NCBI GenBank assembly: GCA_003116995.1
Contig: BDSL01000094.1
Coordinates: 1-64,000 of the forward strand
Length of the DNA stretch: 64,000 nt
Source of the DNA: Yamagishiella unicocca
Lineage: Eukaryota > Chlorophyta > Chlorophyceae > Chlamydomonadales > Volvocaceae
Direction: 5' to 3'
In this document: piece after piece, positions 24,501 through 34,140 of the stretch
How positions within the stretch are numbered: position 1 is the stretch's first letter
Layout of the letters: each line of letters opens with the position of its first letter
Notes under the pieces: generated by a model
What the model saw: only the letters and a program-made list of their open reading frames with translations
What the model was told of the DNA's origin: nothing
Database searches by the model: none
Position numbers and translations under genes: made by a program

Positions 24501-27500
24501 CAGCGAGCGTCAGGACCGGACGGCGAGGATGAAGGCATGCGACATGCAGGCGGGGCAGAAGGGATGGAGTGAGATGTGCAATGAGTATGGTCTATGACTA
24601 CGTTAGGATGCTAAAGAATGGAGAGGAGGAGGATATAATGCGGGACGGGCACAGCTGGGACGGTACGGATGGGCGTCGGACGACACGGCAAGGGAAGAGA
24701 GGGAAGGAAGGCGGTGCAGTGGAGGGGGTTACCGTAGTTATGAGGACACGCGCCGTGCTTTGACTTTGACCCGTCCGACAAGTAGGCCATGTGAAGAGGG
24801 AGGGCGAGGGAGATAGGCAGGAGGAGGGAGAGCGGCGGGAAAGGGGGAGGGGGGCCAGAGGGAGACGGGAGGGGGCAGAAGGAGACGGCAGGGGGAGAGG
24901 GAGGGGGAATTACATAAAAGAACCGGTAACACGACATGGGAATTGTAGTGGGTACATAGCCTTCAGACACCTGGACGCGCGCGCATGCTGCTGGACTCGG
25001 GTGGACGGCCTCAGACATGGTCGCAACGACGGTGGGTGCAGTGAAAGAGGAGTGAACTGAAGTGCGGAATAAAGCTGGGATGGCGAAGGGGGACGCGATG
25101 CCGCGGGATGCACCGAGGGCTGGTGACGGCCCAGCCCACCCCGGAGACCGATCGTTACCTTGGATAGGAGATACGTTGCCGATGCACAGTGGCGCGCGGC
25201 CGCTGCCGGCGGAACCGCGCCGTCTTACTTGGGAGAAACCGAGGTGGCGGTACGAACAGCAACGAACGCACGCTAACGGACGACAAACCAGCGCACAGGC
25301 TAAGCAGAGTGGGAGCGCCGGTCGCGGCGGAGGACTCACCTGGCCGGCGCGGAGTGGGGGAACCGACGGCCAGCGTCGCGAAGCATGCGGTAAGGGGAGC
25401 AGCGACAAGCAGTAGGACAGGTGTGGTAGCTGGCAGCCACGGTACATGTGTAAAAGCGACGAAGAGTCCGAGGCGAAAGAGGGGACCGTAGGCGCATGGC
25501 GCCGGATGTGGGCAACGTGGTACGGTGTTTGGCACTTCAGTGTGACATTGAGCGGGTGACTGTGCAATCCGGGGCGGGGGGGTGACGGCGAGGCAGCGGG
25601 AAACGGGAGAGACGGGGTGGGGTCAGTGTTACGGGACAGGGTGGGGTCGGTGTTACGGGACAGGGTGGGGTCGGTGTTACGGGACAGGGTGGGGTCGGTG
25701 TTACAGGACAGGGTGGGGTCGGTGTTACGGGACAGGGTGGGGTCGGTGTTACGGGACAGGGTGGGGTCGGTGTTACGGGACAGGGTGGGGTCGGTGTTAC
25801 GGGACAGGGTGGAGTCGGTGTTACAGGACAGGGTGGGGTCGGTGTTGGGATTAGCGTCACAGGGAAGGGGCGGTCACAGGTGGCGCCTCGCTGTTCTGCG
25901 GAGCTCTAGACCAGCGGTGCGACGGTCGTGATGGTGGAGGGAGAGGGACGCCTCGACGAGGTTTCGGAGGTGTGCGACCATGCGCGGGCGGGAGTACACT
26001 TGGGAGTTCCTAGGGTACGAGGGGGCCATGGGAGAGCGGGGGTGGTGAAGAGGGAGAGCGGGGAAAGGAGGGGAGAAGAGGGGAGGGGCAGAGGGAGATG
26101 GGGGGAAGAGGGGAGAGTGGTGGGCAGAGGGAGAGCGGAAGCGGAAAGAGGGTAAAGGGGGTTACGAACTCGACGGGGGGGGCAGAGGGAGAAATGACGA
26201 AACTCCCCGTTGGGGACGGCAAAATTCTAGAAGAAAAACTTACTGTTTGCCTTCGTTGTTCCTTCCTTTGGAAGAAAGGAAAGTTTTATCTTTAGAAAGG
26301 GAGAGGGAGAGCGGGAGGGGGAGAGAGGGCAGAGGCGGATAGGCAATGGAATAGGGGGGGGGAGATAGGGTAGAGGGGGGGGCAGCGGGGGAGAGGGTAG
26401 AGGGGTGGAGGGTCTCGAGGAAAACTCGTGGATGCCAGAAAAAACCGTTTCGAACAGACGTTTTAAGATGCATGTTGAAGAACCGGGTTGAGGATACGAT
26501 AGACGAAGGTCGTACGTCGACCTTCGGTGGCTAAGATGGATCGGCGGCATCTAGACGACAGGAAGCGAGAACTCCGCGCGACGCAAGGAAACGTTTCGCG
26601 GAACCGGTTTTGGGCGTTAGCAGGAGAACTGGGGGAGGCGGCGAGCGATGGGAGAGCTGACAGCGCGGCACGGTCCCGACCTGCCCGAATACCGACCATA
26701 GGGTTGCGGACGACGTGAGGAAGCCGGAAATAAGCCGATGGGGTCCGCCGGCGTCCGTGGCAGGAGGCCGAAGCCGCGCCGCGCCGCCATGGGGGACCGG
26801 AGACCGCGAGAGCCTAGACGCAGGTCCCGGTGCCCCCAGACAAGAACGCAGCGACTAGCAAAGAGCGAACAAAGCAGGTGCCCACCCCGGCGGCGGAGCT
26901 CACCTGGCCAGGCCCCAGAGCGGGTGGTGATGGCGGTCGACGCGAAGCATGCGGGCAGGGGGCATCAGCGGCGTCAGGAACAACACCCATTGGCGGGAGG
27001 GCAGGTGTCGAAGCAACGAAAGAGACAGAGGCGGGGGCGGCGGTGTGTGTGGGGGGTTTGGGGGGCGGGGGCGGCGGTGTGTGTGGGGGGGGTTTGGGGG
27101 GCGGGGGCGGCGGTGTGTGTGGGGGGGGGTTGGGGGGCGGGGGCGGCGGTGTGTGTGGGGGGTTTGGGGGACGGGGGCGGCGGTGTGTGGGGGGGGTTTG
27201 GGGGACGGGGGCGGCGGTGTGTGTGGGGGGGGTTTGGGGGCGGGGGCGGCGGTGTGTGTGGGGGGGGGTTTGGGGGACGGGGGCGGCGGTGTGTGTGGGG
27301 GGTTTGGGGGGCGGGGGCGGCGGTGTGTGTGGGGGTTTGGGGGGCGGGGCGGCGGTGTGTCGGGTTGGGGGGGGCGGGGTGTGGGGGGGTTTGGGGGCGG
27401 GGCGGCGGTGTGTGTGTGGGGGGTTTGGGGGGCGGGGGCGGCGGTGTGTGTGGGGGTCTGGGGGGGGCGGTGTGTGTGGGGGGTTGGGGGGCGGGGGCGG

Positions 27501-29490
27501 CGGTGTGTGTGGGGGGTTTGGGGGGCGGGGGCGGCGGTTTGTTGTGGGGGGGTTTGGGGGACGGGGGCGGCGGTCTGTGGGGGGTTTGGGGGGCGGGGGC
27601 GGCGGGAGCGGGCGGGGGAGGAGTGGCGGGAGCAGGGGGGGGCGGTGGCGGCGGGGGTTTCAATCAAAGGACCGGTAGCTGGGAAATGCAGTGGGTGCAT
27701 AGCCTTCGGACACCGGGACGCGCACATGCTACTGGACTAGGGTGGCCGGCCACACACGCGGACGACAGTGGGTGCGGTGAAGAGGAAGAAGGAGCGGGGA
27801 GGGGAGAGGGGGGAGGTGGGAGGGGCAGGGGGGGAGCGGGGGGAGGGGGGGGATTGCAGGAAACGGAAAGGCCAGGGTAGTGGATGTACACCGGACTGGT
27901 GTCAGGATCACTTGCAACTTACCGCCGGCGGGCGCCTTCCCTTCCTCCCCTCAACCCCAGGTCTTTAATGAGTTGGACGTTAGCCGTGCTAAGGCCAGTG
28001 TGGAGAGCGACCGAGTCCGCATCCTGGACGCCATCCGATCCGACGTTGGCGACTTGAACCTCATGACCCACCGCCTCAAGGACGCCCTGGTCGCAGGAGC
28101 GGTGGCGCAGGTGCCGCCTGCGGAGTCCGAATGGACGGAGGGCGTGGGCCATGAGCTCGACATAGCTGCACGGCTCAGCCAACTGTATGGGCGGCTGGCT
28201 GAGGCGGAACCACTGTACAGGCGGGCACTGGAGGGCAGCGAGCGAGTGCTGGGTGCAGACCACCCATCCACACTCACATCGGTCAGCTGCCTGGCTCGCC
28301 TGTTCCAGGCTCAGGGCAAGCTGGCTGAGGCGGAACCACTGTCCAGGCGGGCACTGGAGGGCTACGAGCGAGTGCTGGGTGCAGACCACCCATCCACACT
28401 CACGTCGGTCCACAACCTGGCTTACCTGTTCAAGGCTCAGGGCAAGCTGGCTGAGGCGGAACCACTGTACAGGCGGGCACTGGAGGGCTACGCGCGAGTG
28501 CTGGGTGCAGACCACCCATCCACACTCACGTCGGTCAACAACCTGGCTCTCCTGTTCCAGGCTCAGGGCAAGCTGGCTGAGGCGGAACCACTGTACAGGC
28601 GGGCACTGGAGGGCAGGCAGCGAGTGCTGGGTGCAGACCACCCATCCACACTCGCATCGGTCGGCAACCTGGCTGGCCTGTTCCAGGCTCAGGGCAAGCT
28701 GGCTGAGGCGGAACCACTGTCCAGGCGGGCACTGGAGGGCTACGAGCGAGTGCTGGGTGCAGACCACCCATCCACACTCACGTCGGTCCACAACCTGGCT
28801 TACCTGTTCCAGGCTCAGGGCAAGCTGGCTGAGGCGGAACCTCTGTTCAGGCGGGCACTGGAGGGCTGCGAGCGAGTGCTGGGTGCAGACCACCCATCCA
28901 CACTCACATCGGTCGACAACCTGGCTGGCCTGTTCAGGGCTCAGGGCAAGCTGGCTGAGGCGGAACCACTGTTCAGGCGGGCACTGGAGGGCTACGAGCG
29001 AGTGCTGGGTGCAGACCACCCAGACACACTCGCATCGGTCGGCAACCTGGCTGCCCTGTTCCAGGCTCAGGGCAAGCTGGCTGAGGCGGAACCACTGTAC
29101 AGGCGGGACCTGGAGGGCTGCGAGCGAGTGCTGGGTGCAGACCACCCATCCACACTCACGTCGGTCCACAACCTGGCTGTCCTGTTCAGGGCTCAGGGCA
29201 AGCTGGCTGAGGCGGAACCACTGTACAGGCGGGCACTGGAGGGCTACGAGCGAGTGCTGGGTGCAGACCACCCAGACACACTCACGTCGGTCCACAACCT
29301 GGCTGTCCTGTTCGAGGCTCAGGGCAAGCTGGCTGAGGCGGAACCTCCGTACAGGCGGGCACTGGAGGGCAGGCAGCGAGTGCTGGGTGCAGACCACCCA
29401 TCCACACTCACGTCGGTCAACAACCTGGCTCGCCTGTTCAGGGCTCAGGGCAAGCTGGCTGAGGCGGAACCAGGACCTTCCCGGCCATAG
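18579..29490 (+). CDS. Fused TIR-like/TPR - TIR-like/TPR protein (units B+C)
   Basis: Seven exons join in frame: 18,579-18,725; 19,107-19,460; 19,687-19,896; 22,066-22,683; 23,054-23,437; 23,666-23,875; 27,961-29,490, giving about 1,150 residues. All splice borders are GT-AG and all exons are phase 0. Layout: short N-terminus (1-49), TIR-like domain (50-237), linker with 2.5 TPRs (238-443), second TIR-like domain (444-641), linker with 10 TPRs (642-1,150). The join comes from exon 4: its third TPR breaks after DHPDTL and continues into ARPATHISK, the end of exon 1, and is followed by the exon 1 donor and intron. I infer unequal recombination between neighbouring units. The ATG at 18,579 has an in-frame stop two codons upstream. 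Alternatively B and C could be transcribed separately. Role inferred: intracellular sensor or signalling adaptor. Confidence 0.65.
19107..19896 (+). other. TIR-like effector domain, unit B (two exons)
   Basis: Exons 19,107-19,460 and 19,687-19,896 encode 188 residues. Order of motifs: helix LVWLQRFVENNRI, strand FFFVSHTW, strand VFVWFDMFAV at the exon end, NQH at the start of the next exon, strand TLMVLD, then LLTRIWCLYEAW. This follows the TIR fold: the first strand with a conserved SH-W, a W-D strand, an invariant Q, and the WCL-E helix whose glutamate is the catalytic residue in NAD-cleaving TIRs. The assignment rests on motif order only. Donor GTCGGT at 19,897 joins to the VFNELD exon, as the family requires. 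Confidence 0.55.
20078..20868 (+). repeat. 24-bp minisatellite, unit B intron, about 33 copies
   Basis: Very regular 24-bp units, core GGGGTCGGTGTTACGGGACA plus GGGT, differing mainly at two or three positions. All three plus frames and at least one minus frame are open for 280-510 codons as a consequence of the period; peptides are simple octamers such as GRCYGTGW. It lies in the 2.2-kb intron between the effector and TPR exons. Confidence 0.95.
21034..21125 (+). repeat. 22-bp tandem repeat
   Basis: Four copies of GAGAGCGGGGGTGGTGAAGAGG in the same intron; units A and C carry one copy each, so it expanded only here. Confidence 0.85.
22066..22683 (+). other. TPR exon of unit B fused to exon-1-derived end
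   Basis: 206 codons. The first ~190 match the start of the TPR exons in A and C (VFNELDVSRA linker, then TPRs with LGADHP). After DHPDTL near 22,632 the sequence becomes CSGNGGMKARPATHISK and the exon ends with AAG and donor GTAAAG, matching the end of first exon 18,579-18,725 and its donor GTAAGG. The downstream intron 22,684-23,053 is homologous to intron 1 (18,726-19,106). The unit thus lost most of its repeats. Confidence 0.8.
23054..23875 (+). other. TIR-like effector domain, unit C (two exons)
   Basis: Exons 23,054-23,437 and 23,666-23,875, highly similar to the unit B pair. The first is 30 bases longer through an in-frame Arg-rich insert (KRRLDGRRSA) before the FFFISHTW strand. WCLYEAW and all splice sites are kept. 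Substitutions against unit B are mostly conservative, which suggests that both copies were under selection or that the duplication is recent. Confidence 0.6.
25609..25851 (+). repeat. 24-bp minisatellite, unit C intron
   Basis: Ten copies of the same 24-bp unit as in units A and B, followed by the same flanking block (GGGATTAGCGTCACAGG). Copy number differs among units (at least 10, about 33, 10). Confidence 0.95.
27028..27620 (+). repeat. G-rich ~30-bp repeat array
   Basis: About 18 degenerate units built from GGGGGTTTGGGGGGCGGGGG plus CGGCGGTGTGTGTGG. Runs of four or more G at short intervals predict G-quadruplexes on the plus strand. Translations are Gly/Cys/Val low complexity in all frames and Pro/Thr-rich on the complement; not genes. 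Confidence 0.85.
27961..29490 (+). other. TPR exon of unit C
   Basis: 509 codons and stop. A linker (VFNELDVSRA to the first AEAEPLYRRALEG) is followed by ten 42-residue TPRs with LGADHP. The final repeat jumps from KLAEAEP to GPSRP and stop, so the natural end of the repeat domain has been deleted. Repeats 2 and 5, and others, are almost identical in DNA, indicating internal duplication or gene conversion. Confidence 0.8.
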
Positions 29491-29501
29491 CAGCCCGCGG
29501 T

Positions 29502-30110
29502 GTGTGTGAGGGGGGGGGTTGGGGCCGGGGGCGGCGGTGTGTGTGGGGGTGTTTGGGGCGGGGGCGGCGGTGTGTGAGGGGGTGTTTGGGGCCGGGGGCG
29601 GCGGTGTGTGGGGGGGGGTTGGGGCCGGAGGCGGCGTTGTGTGGGGGGGTTTGGGGCCGGGGGCGGCGTTGTGTGTGGGGGGTTGGGGCCGGGGGCGGCG
29701 GTGTGTGAGGGGGTTTGGGGCCGGGGCGGCGGTGTGTGTGGCGGGGGTTGGGGCCGGGGGCGGCGGTGTGTGATGGGGGTTTGGGGGGGGCGGGGTGTGT
29801 GTGGGGGGGGGGGTTGGGGGCGGGGCGGCGCTGTGTTGGGGGGTTGGGGCGGGGTCGGCGGTGTGGGGGGGGTTTGGGGCCGGGGGCGGCGGTGTGTGAG
29901 GGGGGTTTTGGGGCCGGGGGCGGCGGTGTGTGTGGCGGGGTTGGGGCGGGGGCGGCGGTGTGTGGGGGGGTTTGGGGGGGGGCGGGGTGTGTGTGGGGGG
30001 GGTTGGGGGCGGGGGCGGCGCTGTGTTTTGGGGGGTTGGGGCGGGGGCGGCGGTGGTGGGGGGGTGGGCGGGGCGGCGGTGTGGGGGGGGGGGCGGGGGC
30101 GGCGGTGTGT

Positions 30111-30150
<40 letters not shown>

Positions 30151-30605
30151 CGGTGGTGGGGGGGGGGGCGGGGGCCGCGTTGTGTGTGGGGGTTTGGGGC
30201 GGGGGCGGCGGTGTGTGAGGGGGGTTTGGGGCCGGGGGCGGCGGTGTGTGTGGGGGGGTTGGGGGCGGGGGCGGCGGTGTGTTTTGGGGGGGTTTGGGGC
30301 CGGGGGCGGCGGTGTGTGTGGGGGGGTTTGGGGCCGGGGGCGGCGGTGTGTGAGGGGGGTTTGGGCCGGGGGCGGCGGTGTGTGTGGCGGGGGTTTGGGG
30401 CCGGGGGCGGCGGTGTGTGAGGGGGGTTTGGGGCGGGGCGGCGGTGTGTGTGTGGGGGGGTGGGGGCGGGGGCGGCGCTGTGTTTTTGGGGGGTTTGGGG
30501 CCGGGGGCGGCGGTGTGTGGGGGGTTTGGGCGGGGGCGGCGGTGTGGGGGGGTTTGGGGCCGGGGCGGCGGTGTGTGTGGGGGGGGGTGGGGGCGGCGGA
30601 GAGGT
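29502..30605 (+). repeat. Long G-rich ~30-bp repeat array after unit C
   Basis: Over 30 degenerate units of the same kind as at 27,028-27,620 (GGGGTTTGGGGCCGGGGGCG plus GCGGTGTGTG). It contains an uninterrupted run of 40 G at 30,111-30,150. Such arrays are prone to replication slippage and assembly error. The open frames in it are low complexity. Confidence 0.9.
30111..30150 (+). repeat. Homopolymer of 40 G
   Basis: Uninterrupted G run bounded by T at 30,110 and C at 30,151. It is unusual in length for genomic DNA and could be an assembly or read artefact. Confidence 0.9.
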
Positions 30606-30709
30606 CGGGGGCCGGCGTCAGCGGGGGTTACAATAAAAGGACTGGTAACGGAAATAGCCTTCTGACACCAGGACGCGCGCACATGCTACTGGTGATGTGG
30701 GAGGGGCAA

Positions 30710-30850
30710 GGGGGGAGCAGGGAGGGGAGGCTACCTGTTCAAGGCTCAGGGCAAGCTGGCTGAGGCGGGCACTGGAGGGCAGCGAGCTGGCCACCACCAC
30801 TGCTCTCTCCCCCACGCTTCCAGGACCTTCCCGGCCATAGCAGCCCGCTG
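30710..30850 (+). pseudogene. Relic of a TPR exon 3' end
   Basis: Starts mid-repeat (GYLFKAQGKLAEA), jumps within the repeat, and then preserves a tail ending in the GPSRP stop shared by units A and C. Read from ALEG the tail is ALEGSELATTTALSPTLPG followed by PSRP and stop, a longer C-terminus than A or C now have. It may show the ancestral end of the family, and CTTCCAG at about 30,817-30,823 could alternatively be an acceptor for a small last exon. Confidence 0.55.
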
Positions 30851-30907
30851 TTCGCTGGCAGGTGGGGAAGGATGATGGACGTGGGATGGGGGGCACTGCA
30901 TGGACCC

Positions 30908-31936
30908 TCTATCGCCCCCCCAACATTCCAAACCCCCTGCTGCCCTCCTTCACCCCTCAGGTCATGCGGCCTCTCTGACCCTCACCACCCGGCTGGACGT
31001 CCTAGCTGTGGCGGTGTACGGCGTGTACCAGATGTTGTACAGCTCGGGTGTTGTACACGACGCACTTGTGTGAAGTACGTTGGGAGCGGGAGTGGGAGCG
31101 GAGGGGATGAGGCTTGGCTGGGGCTAGGTCAGGCCAGGCGGCTGGGACTGGTTTGCCTGGGTGATCTGATGCAGGAAGACGTCTGCATCGTGGTATGTAG
31201 GTCGCAGTGGAGGTTGTGGCTGCTGCTAGGACGGCGCCTCGAGTGAAGATGGCGGTACCATGGGACGAGGGTGTGGGCGGCAGCAGCGATGCATGTCGCC
31301 ACGGAGAGCTCTTGGTGTGGTGTGGTTAGAGCGGTTGGCGGTGTCAGGTGTGGACCGAAGCAGAGGTCAGGAAGCAAGAGGAACGTAGGAATCCATGCAT
31401 GTGTGCCCTGCGAATCAGCAAGCAGCACGAACTGTGACGACCGGGTCATAAGCAGGAGTGTTGTGTGCGCGGTGGATTTACCCAGTCGATACAATATGTA
31501 GTAGTGTGGTGCAGCTATGTGCGAAACCACGTGGGCCTGGCTGCCATCAAGGTAGTGGAGGCAGAGCAGCAGAGTGTGGGGCGGCTTGCGGCACAGCACG
31601 TCGGCAAGCATGTCGAGTAGGTTGCTGGCAAGTGAGGAACCATGTGAGCCCGGACCAAGGCAGTCCGCGACTGTCTGGAATCATTCCCACTGTTGTGTGC
31701 CCTCGGTGGGTCGTGCCCCGTGGGTCACTGAAATGTAAGCGTGCACCGATAGGGAGCACCGATAGTTAGGAGTCACCTGCTGGGAGGTGGTTAAGCTCTG
31801 TCTGCATGTTGCACGAGTTAGGCGACCGGACCCACCATGGCCCGGCCTGGTTGAATCATCCGGGTCTTTAGACCTGGCGTCTGGAGGCTATTAAAGAATC
31901 TACTACATACACCACCTCCCAACCATACAGACGATG
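30908..31936. repeat. Segmental duplicate, copy C
   Basis: Matches 5,605-6,635 at high identity, including the block GTACGGCGTGTACCA and a tRNA-like fragment near 31,669-31,720. Followed by sequence absent from copy A (31,937-32,211), after which similarity resumes to about 32,418. Confidence 0.8.
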
Positions 31937-34140
31937 AATACAAGTAAGGTGGCGGAAATAGTCGATCTTACACTGCTCGACCCGGAATCAGTATGGACTG
32001 AAGGCGATTTCCTCAATGGCCGAGACAAGTATTCCCAATATTAGGGAGGACGCTGGGGGGCCAGGTACTGACTGGTACGGAGGCATCCAGTCCATCCAGG
32101 TTGCCTCGCTGAGAAAGGTCATGGTCATGTCGGTAACTGTCGGTAACTGTCGAAGGTCATGTCGGAAACTGCCGTTCATCGTTTCACTGTATTTGCCTGA
32201 GGTATTTCAGGCGTACATCGAATAGCGCGACTGCTAGGCCTACACGACTTGGGGTACGGGTTGCTTGACCAGCACGATGATGATATGTTGGGGGAAACCA
32301 GTAGAACCCGCGGCCTTACCCAGGCTTGGTGTACCGCACGAGTAGAGGCCTACCAGTTAGGGCAGCAAGGAGCAGAGGGGCAAAACTTACTCGGCGAAGG
32401 TGGGTGGGCCGGACCGGCTTTCCCATTGTCGGCACCCTGGGCTGGCGGGAGGTGCCAGCGCTTTCCCTCGAGCTTCTACCTACCGTGGTTCCTACCCCGT
32501 TGGTAAGGCACATGAGGTCCAATAGTTGTCTTCGGTTCTTCTTACCTCGATCCCCTGTCTACGCAGGCCCGTACCGGGTTCGCTTCCCTTCGCGTCGCCC
32601 GTCTAGCCCAGCCAGAGCCCATCGCCGTTCTGCCCCCGGCGGCGGGTTTCTACGAGCGGGGCCTGCTGAAGACCCAGGCCGTCATGGATAGGGCCCTGTC
32701 TGACTCCACTCGGGAGCGCCAGGAAGCAGCAGCCGCTGAGCTCTCGGCCTGGCTCGACAGCGTGGGGGAGGGGTTTGCTTGGCGGACGTAGGTCCCGAGC
32801 ACCTCCTTGTCTACGTGGAGGAGTGGTGGTTACCTAACCACCCTGGTCGCAAGTTAAGCGCCGCTGCCGGGCCCGAGGCCGTGAAGAGCTTGTTATCGTC
32901 CCTCAGCGGGTGGTTTGCCCGTGTCGGGCGGACTGGCCCTTTCGATTCGATGACGGGTTGCGGCAACCCCTGCGATTCTCCTTGGGTCTCCGACTACCGC
33001 GCGGGGTATGCCCGGTTGCGCATGCTTTGGGGTTACGAGCAGGTCTCGGCCGTGCCGCTATCAGAGGCGAAGTATTCGCGTTTGTGCGAGTATCTGTTGG
33101 GTTGTCGTGACACAGTGCGTGATTGACACAGTGTAGTCATTTAGCTGTGGTCACTGTTCTAAGTGCGTGGACTGCAGTGTCTAAGCGCATCCGTTATTGT
33201 CGTACGAGCGTTGCGATGCGCTGGTGCTTAGGGACCGTGTGGTCCCTGTGCCAGGCAGTCCACGACTGCCTGGGATCGAACCCACAGTTGTGTAACGTAT
33301 GCAGTGAGCTACTTCTCGTGAAGTCTGGCCCTTGCGCATCAAGGCAGGACCAGGATGCTAGGCTGAACTCGGACCCATCCTCGACCCAGCCCCTGACGTG
33401 CACTCCGAGCAGTGGCAGTCATGAAGCTAGGTTAACCACGCCCGAGTGCGTGCGTGTATCGCCTTAAGACAGTCGCGGACTGCCTGGCACAGTGACCACA
33501 CGGTCCCTACGCACCAGCGCATCGCAACGCTCGTGCGTGCGCGACAGGGTGCGGCGTTGGGCGGCCCGTTCTGCTGTGGACGCACTGGTCTTCACTCGGG
33601 ACCTGCTCTGCGCGCAGTTCACGTGGCAGAGCACTTATCGGGGCTTTGATGTAAGCATCTTGGCAAAGCTGGAGCTGGCCGACTTCTGCAATCCTGACCG
33701 GCCCGAGGAGCCCGACCTCCGGCTGCGGTTGCCGCCTCCTTGGGAGTGGGCTCCGGGTGTGTCCTACCGGCCGTGTGTGCGGGGGCGCGGTACCAAGACG
33801 GTTCGTACCCAACGGCCCCCGCTGTGTTCCTCGAGCCCAACCCGGCTCATCCTGCGCTGTGTTTCCCCCAGGTCCTGGCCTATTATTCCGGCCACTTGTT
33901 CCGGCCGCTGAGCCGTGATCGAAAGTCTTTCAAGGAGGAGCCTTTCAGCAGTTCGGCGCTTGCCTGGGGCGCGAGCGCAGAAGCACCTTCGGGCTGCCGA
34001 GCTTACGAAGGTGAGACGCATCACAGCTTCCGCCGGGGGGGCGCTACATGCGGCTGTCGAGCGGGGCCTGGGTGAAGCAGATTTAAAGTCGTTGAGGCAG
34101 ATTCGTAGCTCTGCCGTTCTTGGACTGTACACCGACACTA
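31932..34140 (+). mobile_element. Degenerate DIRS/Kangaroo-like tyrosine-recombinase element
   Basis: A gag-like region (start MNTSKVAEIVDLTLLDPESV at 31,934, later IARLLGLHDLGYGLLDQHD) with stops is followed by a broken tyrosine recombinase. The recombinase N-terminal half reads VYVEEWWLPNHPGRK, LSGWFARVGRTG and NPCDSPWVSDYRAGYARLRM (32,808-33,030). The C-terminal half has the first catalytic arginine in STYRGFD (codon 33,639), the box HHSFRRGG (from 34,020) and the tyrosine in VLGLYTD (codon 34,128). These are the R, HxxR and Y of YR retroelements. Frames shift near 32,785 and 33,780, and no reverse transcriptase is visible, so it is internally deleted and inactive. Ends were not resolved. 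Confidence 0.65.
33203..33537 (-). mobile_element. SINE-like insert with tRNA-type promoter boxes and long inverted repeat
   Basis: Separates the two halves of the recombinase frame. Arms of about 68 bases (33,203-33,270 and 33,467-33,537) are inverted repeats with a few mismatches around a ~196-base loop. On the minus strand, bases near 33,313-33,272 give TAGCTCACTGC followed ~25 bases later by GGTTCGATCCC, which fit RNA polymerase III A and B boxes of a tRNA. Diverged relatives of the B-box part lie near 6,370-6,400 and 31,680-31,710. Exact ends and target-site duplication are uncertain. Confidence 0.5.

Larger units (their letters stand above)
23876..27960 (+). other. Large intron between unit C effector and TPR exon
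   Basis: About 4.1 kb. From the left it holds GGGGCTAGTGACG-type short duplications near 23,900; a dispersed piece at 24,083-24,125 (ATAAGAGAATCCGCGAATCC...) that recurs at 42,091 and, inverted, at 41,098; a second dispersed piece near 24,918 (AAAAGAACCGGTAACACGAC); the 24-bp minisatellite; the hairpin element at 26,410-26,890; and a G-rich array. No internal gene is convincing. Its donor GTCGGT at 23,876 and acceptor at 27,960 match those of unit B. Confidence 0.55.

Noticed and set aside
27028..30605. Gly-rich or Pro-rich structural proteins encoded by the G-rich arrays
   Set aside because: Every frame is open with low-complexity peptide; no start context, splice sites or conserved ends.
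31669..31720. Functional tRNA gene
   Set aside because: Only B-box-like similarity to the SINE-like insert; no cloverleaf could be drawn.
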